DNA of 52,251 bases from Herbaspirillum aquaticum. Lineage in GTDB: Bacteria > Pseudomonadota > Gammaproteobacteria > Burkholderiales > Burkholderiaceae_D. Positions 34,435-43,728 of the stretch are shown one piece after another. The notes beneath the pieces are model-generated. The model was not told where the DNA came from, searched no databases, and saw only the letters and a program-made list of their open reading frames with translations. Position numbers and translations under genes: made by a program. Position 1 is the first letter of the stretch. Each line of letters opens with the position of its first letter. The DNA lies in NCBI RefSeq assembly GCF_002213425.1, contig NZ_NJGV01000030.1:1-52251 (forward strand), written 5' to 3'.

Positions 34435-35073
34435 TTACTTGTTCGGCTGCGGCGTAATGCGCAGGTACGGACGCGGCGACTTGTAGCCCTTCGGATACTT
34501 CTGCTTGATGACTTCCTCATCCTTGACCGACAACGGGATGATGACGTCGTCGCCATCCTTCCAGTTGCCCGGGGTGGCCACGGTGTAGCCGTCGGTCAGT
34601 TGCAACGCATCGATGACGCGCAGCACTTCGTCGAAGTTGCGGCCGGTGCTCATCGGGTAGGTGATGATGAGGCGCACCTTCTTCTTCGGGTCAATCACGA
34701 AGAGCGAACGCACGGTCGCCGTTTCGGATTGGTTGGGGTGGATCATGTCGTACAGGCCCGCGACCTTCTTGTCGACGTCGGCCACGATGGGGAAGCCGAC
34801 CACGGTCTGCTGGGTTTCCTCGATGTCCTTGATCCACTGGTTGTGGGCCTCGGCACCATCCACGGACAGGGCGATGGCCTTGACGTTGCGCTTGTCGAAT
34901 TCGGGCTTTAGCTTGGCGGTCAGGCCCAGCTCGGTGGTGCAGACCGGCGTGAAGTCGGCCGGGTGCGAGAACAGCACGACCCAGGAGTCACCCGCCCAGT
35001 CGTGGAATTTGATCTTGCCGATCGAGGATTCTTGCTCGAAATCCGGTGCGGTATCGCCCAGGCGCAGTGTCAT
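34435..35073 (-). CDS. 1-Cys peroxiredoxin (Prx6 type)
   Basis: This 212-residue peroxiredoxin has the peroxidatic motif PVCTTE with Cys45 and no other cysteine in the whole protein, so it is a 1-Cys enzyme. The C-terminal region (about 160-212, with PRPYLRITPQP) is the long Prx6 tail. It reduces hydrogen peroxide and organic peroxides, with the reductant supplied by glutathione or another thiol. CCAAGGAGA precedes the ATG and a good sigma-70 promoter lies 40 bases further up. It is transcribed alone. Confidence 0.94.
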   Translation of the reverse strand: MTLRLGDTAPDFEQESSIGKIKFHDWAGDSWVVLFSHPADFTPVCTTELGLTAKLKPEFDKRNVKAIALSVDGAEAHNQWIKDIEETQQTVVGFPIVADVDKKVAGLYDMIHPNQSETATVRSLFVIDPKKKVRLIITYPMSTGRNFDEVLRVIDALQLTDGYTVATPGNWKDGDDVIIPLSVKDEEVIKQKYPKGYKSPRPYLRITPQPNK

Positions 35074-35112
35074 GGTGGTCTCCTTGGTGGACAGAATGAA
35101 AACGGAAGGCTG

Positions 35113-35141
35113 ACTATAACGCGAGGCCAGTCTCAGGCCAA
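35113..35141 (-). promoter_or_regulatory. Sigma-70 promoter of the peroxiredoxin gene
   Basis: On the minus strand TTGGCC (35136-35141), a 17-base spacer and TATAGT (35113-35118) form a plausible promoter 40 bases before the ATG. A second TTATAGTC copy lies about 30 bases upstream. No OxyR site was identified. Confidence 0.5.
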
Positions 35142-35183
35142 CGACTATAAAGTGCTTTTCAAATTACATTGCGACATGTGGAA

Positions 35184-36974
35184 CTACAGATTTTGCAGCG
35201 TAGCCATGAACCTGTCGGCATCCTGATAACCGATCACGCGGCGCTGTGCCAGTTCCCGGCCATCCGCATCGAAGAACATGATGCCGGGCGGCCCGAAGAG
35301 ATTGAAGCGCTTCAGCATGGCGCGGTCATCGCCGTTGTTGGCGGTCACGTCAATCTGCAGCAGCAGCATCTGGCTGAAGCGTTCCTTCACCCGCGGATCG
35401 GTAAAGGTGAAGCGTTCCATTTCCTTGCAGGACACGCACCAGTCGGCATAGAAATCCAGCATGACCGAACGGCGTTCACCAGCTGCGTTTTCCTTCAGCG
35501 CTGCATCGAGCTCGGCACTGGAGCGGATGCGCACGAAGTCGGTGCCATGTGCGGCGGCTGACTGGCCGCGCAGATGCGACAGGGGCGCCAGCGGATCACG
35601 CCCGCCGGTGGCCACGCTGACCAGTTGCAGCAAGCCCAGCGTGACTACCACCAGGCCGAGTGCCCGGGACATCCAGCCAGCCGGACGCGTCCACAGCAGG
35701 AAGGCACCATAGCCGATGCCCAGCGCCGCCCAGCCAGCTACCTGCAGCCATGGTGGAATCACCGGCGACACCATCCACAAGGCCGTGCCCAACATCAATA
35801 CGCCAAAGAAGCGCTTGATCGCATCCATCCAGGCACCGGCGCGCGGCAGCAGGGCGCCGGCCGAGGCGCCGACCAGCAAGAGCGGTACGCTCATGCCCAT
35901 GGCCATGGCAAAGAGGGCGCTGCCGCCCAGCACCACGTTGCCGCTCTGGCTGATGTAGATGAGGGCGCCAGCCAGCGGTGCCGCTACGCAGGGACCAACG
36001 ATCAAGCCCGAGATGGCGCCCATGAGGAACACCCCCACCCATTTGCCACTGCCGCCGCCAGAAGCTGAGGACAACCTGGTTTGCAGTGCAGTGGGAACTT
36101 GCAGGGTATAGACGTCGAACATGGACAAGGCCAGCCCGGCCATCAACAAGCCAAACGGAAGCAGCACCCACGGATGCTGCAAATAGGCCGACAAGCCGGC
36201 ACCCAGCAAGCCAGCCGACACGCCCAAGGCGGTATAGACCACGGCCATGCCGAGCGAATAATCCACTGAGAGCAGGAAACTGCGGGCGCGCCCAGACCCC
36301 GCCGGTGACTGCTGCCCCACGATGATGGAGGACAGGATGGGCAACATCGGCAAGACGCACGGCGTGAAGGAAAGGCCGATACCCAGCAGGAAGAACAGCG
36401 TCAGGACCGGCCATAACTTGCCCGCCTGCAGTACTGCGGTGATACCGTCGACGTCACTGCCACCGGACGTGGTCGCCGTACCATCCGCGGCCCCCGGACT
36501 GACGCTCTGGCCGATGGCCTGGGCCGACATCGCCAGCTTCAAGGTCATCGGTGGATAGCACAAGCCCTTGTCGGCACAACCTTGCGATACCGCCGAAACG
36601 ACAAAATCCTTCACTGCCCCGCTGACCGGAATCTGCGCAGTCACCGACTGGTGGTAGGTTTCCACTTCCTTCTGGAAGTTATCGTCATATTTGCGTTTCC
36701 CGGGCGGAAACCGGGGTTCCCCGAGCGTGGCCCCTTCGGCGCTGAAGTGGAAGCGGTCGCGGTACATGTAATAGCCATCGGCAATGCGATAGCTCAGCTC
36801 CAGCGTCTGGGCATCGATCATGCGCCCGCTGAGCTGGAAGGCCTGCTCAGGGGGCAGGTAATCGTCTGCGGCCTTGGCAGCCTTGGCCACCAGCAGGCCG
36901 AGCAGCGCCAGGAGCGCCAATACGATCAGCAGGGGATATCTTGTCAGGCGCGTGCGCCGGTTGATGCGGTTCAA
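35184..36974 (-). CDS. dsbD: Thiol:disulfide interchange protein DsbD
   Basis: This 596-residue membrane reductase has an N-terminal signal and periplasmic domain with the redox pair Cys133/Cys139 (GCADKGLC). Eight membrane segments follow, with cysteines in FTPCVLPM and GPCVAAP, and a C-terminal thioredoxin domain with CVSC (Cys513/Cys516). DsbD carries electrons from cytoplasmic thioredoxin to periplasmic partners such as DsbC and cytochrome c maturation. I propose TTG at 36974 as start because GAGGAA lies at the right distance and the signal peptide begins there; an ATG at 37037 would overlap cutA. It follows cutA with a 34-base gap, a common pairing. Confidence 0.93.
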   Translation of the reverse strand: MNRINRRTRLTRYPLLIVLALLALLGLLVAKAAKAADDYLPPEQAFQLSGRMIDAQTLELSYRIADGYYMYRDRFHFSAEGATLGEPRFPPGKRKYDDNFQKEVETYHQSVTAQIPVSGAVKDFVVSAVSQGCADKGLCYPPMTLKLAMSAQAIGQSVSPGAADGTATTSGGSDVDGITAVLQAGKLWPVLTLFFLLGIGLSFTPCVLPMLPILSSIIVGQQSPAGSGRARSFLLSVDYSLGMAVVYTALGVSAGLLGAGLSAYLQHPWVLLPFGLLMAGLALSMFDVYTLQVPTALQTRLSSASGGGSGKWVGVFLMGAISGLIVGPCVAAPLAGALIYISQSGNVVLGGSALFAMAMGMSVPLLLVGASAGALLPRAGAWMDAIKRFFGVLMLGTALWMVSPVIPPWLQVAGWAALGIGYGAFLLWTRPAGWMSRALGLVVVTLGLLQLVSVATGGRDPLAPLSHLRGQSAAAHGTDFVRIRSSAELDAALKENAAGERRSVMLDFYADWCVSCKEMERFTFTDPRVKERFSQMLLLQIDVTANNGDDRAMLKRFNLFGPPGIMFFDADGRELAQRRVIGYQDADRFMATLQNL

Positions 36975-37008
36975 CGGTGTTCCTCGTTCGAAGGGAGTGC
37001 TCTTTACT

Positions 37009-37356
37009 TCATACGCGCAGGGGACGAGCGGTCTCATCCTGCATCCACGCCAGATAAGCCGGAATACCCGCCGTGATGGGCAAGGCGATGATTTCGGGCA
37101 CGTCGTAGGGATGAGCCTCGGCGATTGCCTGCTCAAGTTCCTGGTAGCGGCCCTGGGTGGTCTTGATCAGCAAGGGGATCTCGGCATCGCGCAGGATCTT
37201 GCCCTGCCAGCGATAGACTGACTGCACCGGGGCCAGGATGTTGACGCAGGCCGCCAGGCCTTGTTCCACGAGCGTGTTGGACAAGCGTTCGGCCAACGCC
37301 TGGTCGGGCACATTGGCCAGTACCAGCAGGGGCTGGTTCAACAGGGATGCGGACAT
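37009..37356 (-). CDS. cutA: Divalent cation tolerance protein CutA
   Basis: This 115-residue protein has the CutA core: a conserved Cys in GLAACVNIL, VYRWQGKI, EIPLLIKTT and a HPYDVPEI motif near residue 83. CutA forms very stable trimers. It was first linked to copper tolerance and to DsbD-dependent cytochrome maturation, though its exact role is unsettled. It is directly upstream of dsbD on the same strand, and the terminator of the ribosomal alpha operon lies before it. Confidence 0.95.
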   Translation of the reverse strand: MSASLLNQPLLVLANVPDQALAERLSNTLVEQGLAACVNILAPVQSVYRWQGKILRDAEIPLLIKTTQGRYQELEQAIAEAHPYDVPEIIALPITAGIPAYLAWMQDETARPLRV

Positions 37357-37448
37357 GATAAGGTCTCCTTGCAGAGTCCGTATTCAACCACATCCTGAGG
37401 CCAGGCGTGACGGCGCACATCAGCCGGATGAAAGAAAATGCAGCCGCA

Positions 37449-37482
37449 CAAAACAAAAAAGCGAGGCAGAGCCTGGCTTTTT
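37449..37482 (-). terminator. Terminator of the alpha ribosomal operon (after rplQ)
   Basis: AAAAAGC/GCTTTTT with inner AGGC/GCCT (37456-37482) is followed on the minus strand by TTTTTTGTTTTG. It lies 25 bases after the rplQ stop and ends the long ribosomal cluster. Confidence 0.85.
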
Positions 37483-37506
37483 CCTGGTGATGCAGCGTCC
37501 GGTGAA

Positions 37507-37902
37507 TTATTCAGCGGTCGGTGCGTCAGCAGCGTCGGTGACTTCCGGACGATCGACCAGCTCAACGAAGGCCATCGGTGCGTTGTCGCCTTGGCGGAAG
37601 CCCATCTTCAGGATGCGCAGGTAGCCGCCGTTACGGGCAGCGTAGCGCGGGCCCAGTTCGGAGAACAGCTTGCCGACGATTTCGCGATCGCGCAGGCGGT
37701 TGAAGGCCAGGCGCTTGTTGGCCAGGGTGTCGGTCTTGCCCAGGGTCAGGATCGGCTCGACGACGCGGCGCAGTTCCTTGGCCTTCGGCAGGGTGGTCTT
37801 GATGGCTTCATGACGCAGCAGCGAAACAGTCATGTTGCGCAGCATGGCCAGGCGGTGGGACGAAGTACGATTCAGTTTGCGGAGACCGTGACGGTGACGC
37901 AT
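37507..37902 (-). CDS. rplQ: 50S ribosomal protein L17
   Basis: This 131-residue protein opens [17 protein letters not shown], the standard L17 start, and carries [17 protein letters not shown]17 lies near the peptide exit tunnel of the large subunit. It is the last gene of the alpha operon, 187 bases after rpoA, with a large hairpin in the gap and a terminator behind it. The C-terminal tail is acidic and Ala-rich. Confidence 0.98.
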   Translation of the reverse strand: MRHRHGLRKLNRTSSHRLAMLRNMTVSLLRHEAIKTTLPKAKELRRVVEPILTLGKTDTLANKRLAFNRLRDREIVGKLFSELGPRYAARNGGYLRILKMGFRQGDNAPMAFVELVDRPEVTDAADAPTAE

Positions 37903-38046
37903 GGTAATTTCCTTTCAGGTTACAGTTTTGATCCAGTTCTTCTATCGGCAGGCCAGCTGGGCTGACCGGACCGCGGACCGGTAAATATCGGATAAAAGTT
38001 CTTTGCTACGGATGTGACGACTACTTCAGGTACAGCCTCAAGCCAG

Positions 38047-38080
38047 CCTGGCGGTGCGGCTTGCACCGCAGCCCGCCAGG
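38047..38080 (-). other. Large hairpin between rpoA and rplQ
   Basis: CCTGGCGG/CCGCCAGG (38047-38054 with 38073-38080) continues into TGCGG/CCGCA after a 2-base bulge, giving 13 paired bases. It starts just after the rpoA stop and has no T-run, so mRNA processing or protection is more likely than termination. Confidence 0.65.
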
Positions 38081-38089
38081 TGGCGTGAA

Positions 38090-39067
38090 TTACTTTTCCA
38101 GACCGGCCGGCGGCCAGTTTTCCAGCTTCATGCCCAGGGTCAGGCCACGCGAAGCCAGGACTTCCTTGATTTCGTTCAACGACTTGCGACCCAGGTTCGG
38201 GGTCTTCAGCAGTTCGTTCTCGCTGCGCTGGATCAGGTCGCCGATGTAGTAGATGTTCTCGGCCTTCAGGCAGTTTGCCGAACGCACGGTCAGTTCCAGG
38301 TCGTCGACCGGACGCAGCAGGATAGGATCGACCTGCGGTGCGCGCGACGGTGCTTCTGCAGTCGCTTCGGTGCCTTCCAGGGCAGCGAACACATTGAGTT
38401 GGTCAACCAGCACGCGAGCCGACTGGCGGATCGCTTCTTCCGGGGTAATGACGCCGTTGGTCTCGATGTTCATGACCAGCTTGTCCAGGTCGGTACGCTG
38501 TTCCACACGCGCGGATTCGACCGCGTAGGACACGCGACGCACGGGCGAGAACGACGCATCCAGAATGATGCGGCCGATGGTCTTGTTGGTGTCTTCGGAC
38601 AGGCGACGCACGTTGCCCGGCACGTAGCCACGGCCCTTTTCGACCTTGATCTGCATGTCCAGCTTGCCGCCACCGGTCAGGTTGGCGATGACGTGATCCG
38701 GGTTGATCAGTTCGACGTCGTGCGGCAGATCGATGTCGGAAGCCAGGACGGCGCCTTCGCCTTCCTTCTTCAGGGTCAGGGTGACTTCGTCACGGTTGTG
38801 CAGCTTGAAGACCACGCCCTTCAGGTTCAGCAGAATGTCGACCACGTCTTCCTGCACACCGTCCAGCGAGGAGTACTCGTGCACGACGCCAGCGATGGTG
38901 ACTTCGGTGGGAGCGTAACCGCTCATGGTCGACAGCAGGACGCGACGCAGCGCGTTGCCCAGGGTGTGACCGTAACCACGCTCGAACGGCTCCATCACGA
39001 CCTTTGCGTGACCGGGGGCCAGGGTTTCCACTTCGATGATGCGGGGCTTCAACAAACTGTTTTGCAT
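38090..39067 (-). CDS. rpoA: DNA-directed RNA polymerase alpha subunit
   Basis: This 325-residue subunit has an N-terminal assembly domain (about 1-230; [18 protein letters not shown], the dimer core) and a C-terminal DNA- and activator-binding domain (about 245-325; [17 protein letters not shown], then [13 protein letters not shown]). Alpha dimerises to start polymerase assembly and contacts UP elements. It lies between rpsD and rplQ as in nearly all bacteria. The 106-base gap after rpsD holds a terminator-like hairpin. Confidence 0.99.
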   Translation of the reverse strand: MQNSLLKPRIIEVETLAPGHAKVVMEPFERGYGHTLGNALRRVLLSTMSGYAPTEVTIAGVVHEYSSLDGVQEDVVDILLNLKGVVFKLHNRDEVTLTLKKEGEGAVLASDIDLPHDVELINPDHVIANLTGGGKLDMQIKVEKGRGYVPGNVRRLSEDTNKTIGRIILDASFSPVRRVSYAVESARVEQRTDLDKLVMNIETNGVITPEEAIRQSARVLVDQLNVFAALEGTEATAEAPSRAPQVDPILLRPVDDLELTVRSANCLKAENIYYIGDLIQRSENELLKTPNLGRKSLNEIKEVLASRGLTLGMKLENWPPAGLEK

Positions 39068-39125
39068 GAATTGTCCTTTTCAATACCCTCGGCTCGTTAC
39101 ACCGATAAGGCTGATGGCAGTTCGG

Positions 39126-39150
39126 AAAAATGCCCACCATGAGGTGGGCA
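39126..39150 (-). terminator. Terminator-like hairpin between rpsD and rpoA
   Basis: TGCCCACC/GGTGGGCA (39131-39138 with 39143-39150), a perfect 8-bp stem with a 4-base loop, is followed by five T on the minus strand. It sits 24 bases after rpsD and would reduce read-through into rpoA. Confidence 0.7.
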
Positions 39151-39173
39151 CAGGGGGACGGCGGTACTACGAA

Positions 39174-39797
39174 TTAACGCGAGTACAGTTCGACGATCAG
39201 CGATTCGTTGACGTCGGCAGCGATTTCGCTACGGTCCGGAGCGGACTTGAAGGTGCCTTCCAGCTTCTTCGAATCCACGGAAACCCACTGCGGGAAACCG
39301 TTCGATTCGGCCAGCGACAGTGCTTCGGCGATACGCACTTGCTTCTTGGCCTTTTCACGGACGGCAACCACGTCGCCAGCCTTGACGGAGTAGGAAGCGA
39401 TGTTCACGACTTGACCGTTCACGGTCAGGGCCTTGTGGGACACCAGCTGACGCGCTTCAGCGCGGGTCGAGCCGAAGCCCATGCGGTAGACGACGTTGTC
39501 CAGGCGCGATTCCAGCAGCTTCAGCAGGGTTTCGCCGGTGTTGCCCTTGCGGCGGTCGGCTTCAGCGAAGTAGCGGCGGAACTGACGCTCGAGGACGCCG
39601 TACATGCGCTTGACCTTCTGCTTTTCACGCAGCTGGTTGCCGTAGTCGGAGGTGCGGGCGCCCGAAGTGCGACCGTGTTGACCCGGCTTGGAATCCAGCT
39701 TGCACTTGGAATCCAGCGAGCGGCGTGCGCTCTTCAGGAACAGGTCGGTGCCTTCGCGGCGGGAGAGTTTTGCTTTCGGTCCGATATAACGTGCCAC
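39174..39797 (-). CDS. rpsD: 30S ribosomal protein S4
   Basis: This 207-residue primary assembly protein of the small subunit opens [20 protein letters not shown]. It contains the S4 RNA-binding domain (about 95-160, [20 protein letters not shown]). In enterobacteria S4 represses the alpha operon through a pseudoknot before rpsM; I did not detect a clear counterpart. The gap before it (after rpsK) is 162 bases and holds two strong hairpins. Confidence 0.99.
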   Translation of the reverse strand: MARYIGPKAKLSRREGTDLFLKSARRSLDSKCKLDSKPGQHGRTSGARTSDYGNQLREKQKVKRMYGVLERQFRRYFAEADRRKGNTGETLLKLLESRLDNVVYRMGFGSTRAEARQLVSHKALTVNGQVVNIASYSVKAGDVVAVREKAKKQVRIAEALSLAESNGFPQWVSVDSKKLEGTFKSAPDRSEIAADVNESLIVELYSR

Positions 39798-39870
39798 GGT
39801 ATTTCCTTTATCAATGACGTCCCATGTTGCCGGACGCTAGTCTGACCTGCATGCGGCCAGACAGTGGTCT

Positions 39871-39903
39871 TAAGAACAAAACCCGCCAAGGTGATTGGCG
39901 GGT
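39871..39903 (-). terminator. Terminator between rpsK and rpsD
   Basis: ACCCGCCA/TGGCGGGT (39881-39888 with 39896-39903) has a 7-base loop and is followed by TTTGTTCTT on the minus strand. It lies inside what is usually one operon, so partial termination or attenuation is implied. Confidence 0.7.
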
Positions 39904-39912
39904 GATTTGCCT

Positions 39913-39943
39913 GCGCTTTTGCCTGACTGACAGGCGAAAGCGC
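39913..39943 (-). other. 13-bp hairpin just after rpsK
   Basis: GCGCTTTTGCCTG and CAGGCGAAAGCGC (39913-39925 with 39931-39943) pair over 13 positions with one mismatch or wobble and a 5-base loop. The stem lies 17 bases after the rpsK stop, upstream of the terminator-like stem at 39871-39903. Confidence 0.65.
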
Positions 39944-39959
39944 AAGATTATACTACAAC

Positions 39960-40364
39960 TTAGATGCGACGGCGCTTCGGCGGACGGCAGCCGTTGTGCG
40001 GGACCGGGGTCACGTCCTGGATCTGGGTGATCTTGATGCCCAGGTTGTTCAGAGCGCGCACTGCGGATTCACGGCCCGGGCCGGGGCCCTTGATACGCAC
40101 TTCCAGGTTCTTGATGCCGCATTCGATGGCAACCTTGCCGGCGCTTTCAGCGGCGACCTGGGCTGCGAACGGAGTCGACTTGCGCGAACCCTTGAAGCCA
40201 GCACCACCCGAAGTTGCCCACGACAGAGCGTTGCCCTGACGGTCGGTGATCGTGATGATGGTGTTGTTGAACGAAGCGTGAACGTGCGCGATGCCTTCAG
40301 CAACGTTCTTCTTGACTTTCTTACGAACACGCGATGCTGCTGCGTTGTTGGGGGACTTTGCCAT
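39960..40364 (-). CDS. rpsK: 30S ribosomal protein S11
   Basis: This 134-residue protein contains [19 protein letters not shown] and the C-terminal [18 protein letters not shown], both nearly invariant in S11. It binds the platform of the small subunit near the E site and helps mRNA selection. It follows rpsM by 42 bases. The N-terminus is Lys/Arg-rich ([10 protein letters not shown]). Strong hairpins follow the stop. Confidence 0.99.
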   Translation of the reverse strand: MAKSPNNAAASRVRKKVKKNVAEGIAHVHASFNNTIITITDRQGNALSWATSGGAGFKGSRKSTPFAAQVAAESAGKVAIECGIKNLEVRIKGPGPGRESAVRALNNLGIKITQIQDVTPVPHNGCRPPKRRRI

Positions 40365-40406
40365 AATTTCTTCCTTGAATCCGACCAGTGCTTGCGCCTG
40401 CCGGGA

Positions 40407-40772
40407 TTATTTCTTCAGCGATTGAGCGGCCTTGCGCGGACCCTTGCGAGTACGGGCGTTGGTGCGGGTACGTTGACCACGAACCGGCAGGCCACGACGG
40501 TGACGCAGGCCGCGGTAGCAACCCAGGTCCATCAAACGCTTGATGTTCATGGACAACTCACGGCGCAGATCGCCTTCCACGACGAACTTGGCGATTTCGT
40601 CACGCAGCTTTTCCAGCTCGTTATCGTCCAGGTCCTTGACCTTCTTGTTGGTCGGAACGCCGGTAGCAGCGCAAATGTCTTGTGCGCGCGGACGGCCAAT
40701 ACCATAGATGGCGGTCAGGCCGATTACGGTGTGCTGATGGTTGGGGATGTTGACCCCTGCAATACGTGCCAT
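40407..40772 (-). CDS. rpsM: 30S ribosomal protein S13
   Basis: This 121-residue protein opens [20 protein letters not shown], with [20 protein letters not shown] near the end, the standard S13 tail that contacts tRNA in the P site. It forms a bridge to the large subunit. It is the first gene of the alpha set, 28 bases after rpmJ, so it is probably transcribed with the spc operon here. Confidence 0.99.
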   Translation of the reverse strand: MARIAGVNIPNHQHTVIGLTAIYGIGRPRAQDICAATGVPTNKKVKDLDDNELEKLRDEIAKFVVEGDLRRELSMNIKRLMDLGCYRGLRHRRGLPVRGQRTRTNARTRKGPRKAAQSLKK

Positions 40773-40800
40773 TCGTTATTCCTCGATCAATAACGTTAAG

Positions 40801-40914
40801 TTAACCCTGGCGCTGCTTATGGCGAGGTTCGGTGCAGATCACACGAACGATACCATTGCGCTTGATGATTTTGCAGTTGCGGCAGATCCGCTTGACTGAT
40901 GCGAGCACTTTCAT
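40801..40914 (-). CDS. rpmJ: 50S ribosomal protein L36
   Basis: This is a 37-codon gene found by direct reading. The protein is [20 protein letters not shown] followed by [17 protein letters not shown]. The zinc ligands Cys11, Cys14, Cys27 and His32 are all present, so this is the zinc-binding (C+) form. It lies between infA and rpsM, its usual place. Confidence 0.98.
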   Translation of the reverse strand: MKVLASVKRICRNCKIIKRNGIVRVICTEPRHKQRQG

Positions 40915-40944
40915 TGTGGCCCTCTTTCTTTCAATGTTTCACTG

Positions 40945-41163
40945 TTACTTGGTTCGGAACACGATACGTGCCCGGCTCAAATCGTAAGGCGTCAGTTCCA
41001 CCGTTACCTTATCGCCGGGCAGGATACGGATGTAATTCATGCGCATCTTGCCGGAAATATGGCCGAGTACAACGTGACCGTTTTCCAACTTAACCCTGAA
41101 TGTCGCGTTGGGCAGATTTTCAAGAATCTCGCCCTGCATCTGAATAACGTCGTCTTTTGCCAT
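40945..41163 (-). CDS. infA: Translation initiation factor IF-1
   Basis: This 72-residue OB-fold protein opens [20 protein letters not shown] and contains [22 protein letters not shown]-1 blocks the A site during initiation. I chose ATG 41163 because it gives the universal length and start; an in-frame extension is not homologous. It lies between secY and rpmJ, the normal betaproteobacterial order. Confidence 0.98.
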   Translation of the reverse strand: MAKDDVIQMQGEILENLPNATFRVKLENGHVVLGHISGKMRMNYIRILPGDKVTVELTPYDLSRARIVFRTK

Positions 41164-41195
41164 TCCGTGTCTTCTTCCTTGGAGCATGAGCCCGC

Positions 41196-42527
41196 TTATC
41201 GCGGTGTCATGCCACCCTTGAAATTAGCTTTGCGGAGCAACGATTCATACTGCTGCGACATCACATAGTTCTGCACTTGGGCCATGAAATCCATCGTCAC
41301 GACCACAATGATCAGCAGCGATGTGCCACCGAAGTAGAACGGCACCTTCCAGCGTGCGATCAGGAACTCTGGCAGCAGGCACACCAAGGTGATGTACACG
41401 GCGCCGGCCAGGGTCAGGCGCATCAGGATCTTGTCGATATAACGCGCTGTCTGGTCACCCGGACGGATACCCGGAACAAAAGCACCACTCTTCTTCAGGT
41501 TGTCTGCCGTTTCCTTGCTGTTGAACACCAGTGCGGTGTAGAAGAAGCAGAAGAAGACGATAGCCACCGCATACAGCAAGGCATGGATCGGTTCGCCTGG
41601 TGCCATCGATGCCGCCAGATCCTTCAGGAAACGAATGAAGGGATTCGACGTATCACCGGAGGTGAACCAGCTGGTGATCGTGGCCGGGAACAGGATGATC
41701 GACGATGCAAAGATCGGCGGGATCACGCCAGCCATGTTCAGCTTCAGCGGCAAGTGGCTGCTCTGGCCACCGTAGATCTTGTTGCCGACCTGACGCTTCG
41801 CATAGTTCACCAGGATCTTGCGCTGGCCACGTTCGATGAAGACCACCAGGAACGTCACCAGAGCCACGATCACGCAAATCAGGATTGCCGACAGGGCGTT
41901 CATCGAACCAGTACGAACCAGCTCGAACAAGCCACCCAGAGCATTCGGCAGACCTGCCGCAATACCGGCGAAGATGATGATCGAGATGCCATTGCCCAGA
42001 CCACGTTCAGTGATCTGTTCACCCAGCCACATCAGGAACATCGTACCGGTAATCAAGGTCACCACCGTGGTCAGACGGAAGGCCAGACCCGGATCCAGCA
42101 CCAGGCCGGCTTGCGATTCCAGCGCCACCGCAATGCCCAGCGCCTGGAAGGTCGCCAGCACCAGGGTGCCGTAACGGGTGTACTGCGTGATCTTGCGACG
42201 ACCGGCTTCACCCTCTTTCTTCAATGCTTCCAGCTGCGGCGAAACCACCGACAGCAGCTGCATGATGATCGATGCCGAGATATACGGCATGATCCCCAGT
42301 GCGAAGATCGTGAAGCGCGACAGGGCACCACCGGAGAACATGTTGAACATGCCCAGAATGCCGCCCTGGTTCTGCTTGAACAGCTGCGCCAACTGCGTCG
42401 GATCAATACCCGGAACCGGGATATGTGCACCGATGCGATAAACGATCAACGCCCCCAGCAGGAACCACAAACGACCCCAGGGGAATCCTTTTGCGGCACC
42501 TTTTGCTAATTGAGGAGTAGTTGCCAA
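41196..42527 (-). CDS. secY: Protein translocase subunit SecY
   Basis: This 443-residue channel subunit has ten membrane segments, the cytoplasmic loop [16 protein letters not shown] and [23 protein letters not shown] near residue 340, both SecY signatures. It forms the SecYEG pore with SecE and SecG, receiving preproteins from SecA; secB is elsewhere in this window. It follows rplO after 19 bases in the spc operon. Confidence 0.99.
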   Translation of the reverse strand: MATTPQLAKGAAKGFPWGRLWFLLGALIVYRIGAHIPVPGIDPTQLAQLFKQNQGGILGMFNMFSGGALSRFTIFALGIMPYISASIIMQLLSVVSPQLEALKKEGEAGRRKITQYTRYGTLVLATFQALGIAVALESQAGLVLDPGLAFRLTTVVTLITGTMFLMWLGEQITERGLGNGISIIIFAGIAAGLPNALGGLFELVRTGSMNALSAILICVIVALVTFLVVFIERGQRKILVNYAKRQVGNKIYGGQSSHLPLKLNMAGVIPPIFASSIILFPATITSWFTSGDTSNPFIRFLKDLAASMAPGEPIHALLYAVAIVFFCFFYTALVFNSKETADNLKKSGAFVPGIRPGDQTARYIDKILMRLTLAGAVYITLVCLLPEFLIARWKVPFYFGGTSLLIIVVVTMDFMAQVQNYVMSQQYESLLRKANFKGGMTPR

Positions 42528-42546
42528 TTAATGCTCCGGGACCGGA

Positions 42547-42981
42547 TCACTCAGCGATGGAACCACCGGCAGCTTCGATAGCGGCCTTGGCACCAGCGGT
42601 TGCGATCAGACCCTTGACGGTTACCTTCTTGGTCAGTTCGCCAGCCTTGATGATACGCACGACACGAGCCAGTTCCGACACGAGGCCGGCTTGCTTCAGT
42701 GCCAGCACGTCGATCTCGGCGACGGGCAGCTTTTCCAGGTCGGACAGGCGCACTTCAGCCTTGTAAGGCGTAGCCAGCGACTTGAAACCGCGCTTGGGCA
42801 GACGACGTTGCAGGGGCATCTGGCCGCCTTCAAAGCCGACCTTGTGGAAACCGCCCGAACGCGACTTCTGACCCTTGTGGCCGCGACCAGCGGTCTTGCC
42901 CAGGCCAGAGCCGATACCACGACCGACGCGACGCTTAGCGTGCTTGGCGCCGTCTGCGGGTTGGATAGTGTTTAATTGCAT
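42547..42981 (-). CDS. rplO: 50S ribosomal protein L15
   Basis: This 144-residue protein opens [20 protein letters not shown]. The Gly/Arg-rich N-terminal arm ([19 protein letters not shown]) threads into 23S rRNA. I use ATG 42981, the standard start; six extra in-frame codons upstream look non-coding. It lies between rpmD and secY. Confidence 0.98.
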   Translation of the reverse strand: MQLNTIQPADGAKHAKRRVGRGIGSGLGKTAGRGHKGQKSRSGGFHKVGFEGGQMPLQRRLPKRGFKSLATPYKAEVRLSDLEKLPVAEIDVLALKQAGLVSELARVVRIIKAGELTKKVTVKGLIATAGAKAAIEAAGGSIAE

Positions 42982-43007
42982 GATTCGCTCCGTTCGCAAG
43001 CCGAGGC

Positions 43008-43187
43008 TTACGACACAACTTTCACAAGATAGGACACTTTGTTGATCATGCCGCGCACCGACGGGGTGTCTTCCAGTTCGGACACCGAGTTGACGCGACG
43101 CAGACCCAGACCGCGCACGGTAGCGCGGTGGTCCTGACGAGTACCGATCAGACCCTTGACCAGCTTGACTTTGATTGTGTTAGCCAT
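43008..43187 (-). CDS. rpmD: 50S ribosomal protein L30
   Basis: This 59-residue protein begins [20 protein letters not shown], with [15 protein letters not shown] typical of L30. The start is the ATG at 43187, giving the universal short length; an in-frame extension upstream overlaps rpsE and is rejected. It binds 5S/23S rRNA near the central protuberance and follows rpsE by 10 bases. Confidence 0.97.
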   Translation of the reverse strand: MANTIKVKLVKGLIGTRQDHRATVRGLGLRRVNSVSELEDTPSVRGMINKVSYLVKVVS

Positions 43188-43197
43188 CTCGATCACC

Positions 43198-43716
43198 TTA
43201 GCCCAGGATTTCTTCGACCGACTTGCCGCGCTTGGCAGCAATTTCAGCCGGAGTGTTCATCTTCGACAGACCGTCCAGGGTGGCACGGACCATGTTGTAG
43301 GGGTTGGTCGAACCAGTCGACTTGGCCACCACGTTGGTCACGCCCATCACCTCGAAGATCGCGCGCATCGGACCGCCGGCGATGACGCCAGTACCGTCCT
43401 TGGCCGGCGAGATCATCACAGACGAAGCGCCGTGCTTGCCGATGACGGTGTGTTGCACGGTACCGTTCTTCAGGGTCACCTTGATCAGCTTGCGACGAGC
43501 CTCTTCCATCGCCTTCTGCACGGCCACGGGCACTTCCTTGGACTTGCCCTTGCCCATGCCGATACGGCCATCGCCGTCACCGACCACTGCCAGCGCTGCG
43601 AAACCCATGATGCGGCCGCCCTTCACCACCTTGGTGACGCGGTTGACCGCGATCATTTTTTCGCGCATGCCGTCATCAGGCTTGTCGCTTTGCGTTTTCG
43701 ATTGCATTTTTGCCAT
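43198..43716 (-). CDS. rpsE: 30S ribosomal protein S5
   Basis: This 172-residue protein has the double-stranded RNA-binding N-terminal domain with [20 protein letters not shown] (about 27-46), the site of spectinomycin contact, and the C-terminal domain [21 protein letters not shown]5 helps translational accuracy and mRNA unwinding. The first 20 residues are a polar extension ([20 protein letters not shown]). Confidence 0.99.
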   Translation of the reverse strand: MAKMQSKTQSDKPDDGMREKMIAVNRVTKVVKGGRIMGFAALAVVGDGDGRIGMGKGKSKEVPVAVQKAMEEARRKLIKVTLKNGTVQHTVIGKHGASSVMISPAKDGTGVIAGGPMRAIFEVMGVTNVVAKSTGSTNPYNMVRATLDGLSKMNTPAEIAAKRGKSVEEILG

Positions 43717-43728
43717 GATCGATAATCC

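Noticed and set aside
39947..39952. TATAAT on the minus strand at the end of rpsK as a promoter for rpsD
   Set aside because: No -35 at 16-18 bases, and any transcript would begin inside the 13-bp hairpin.
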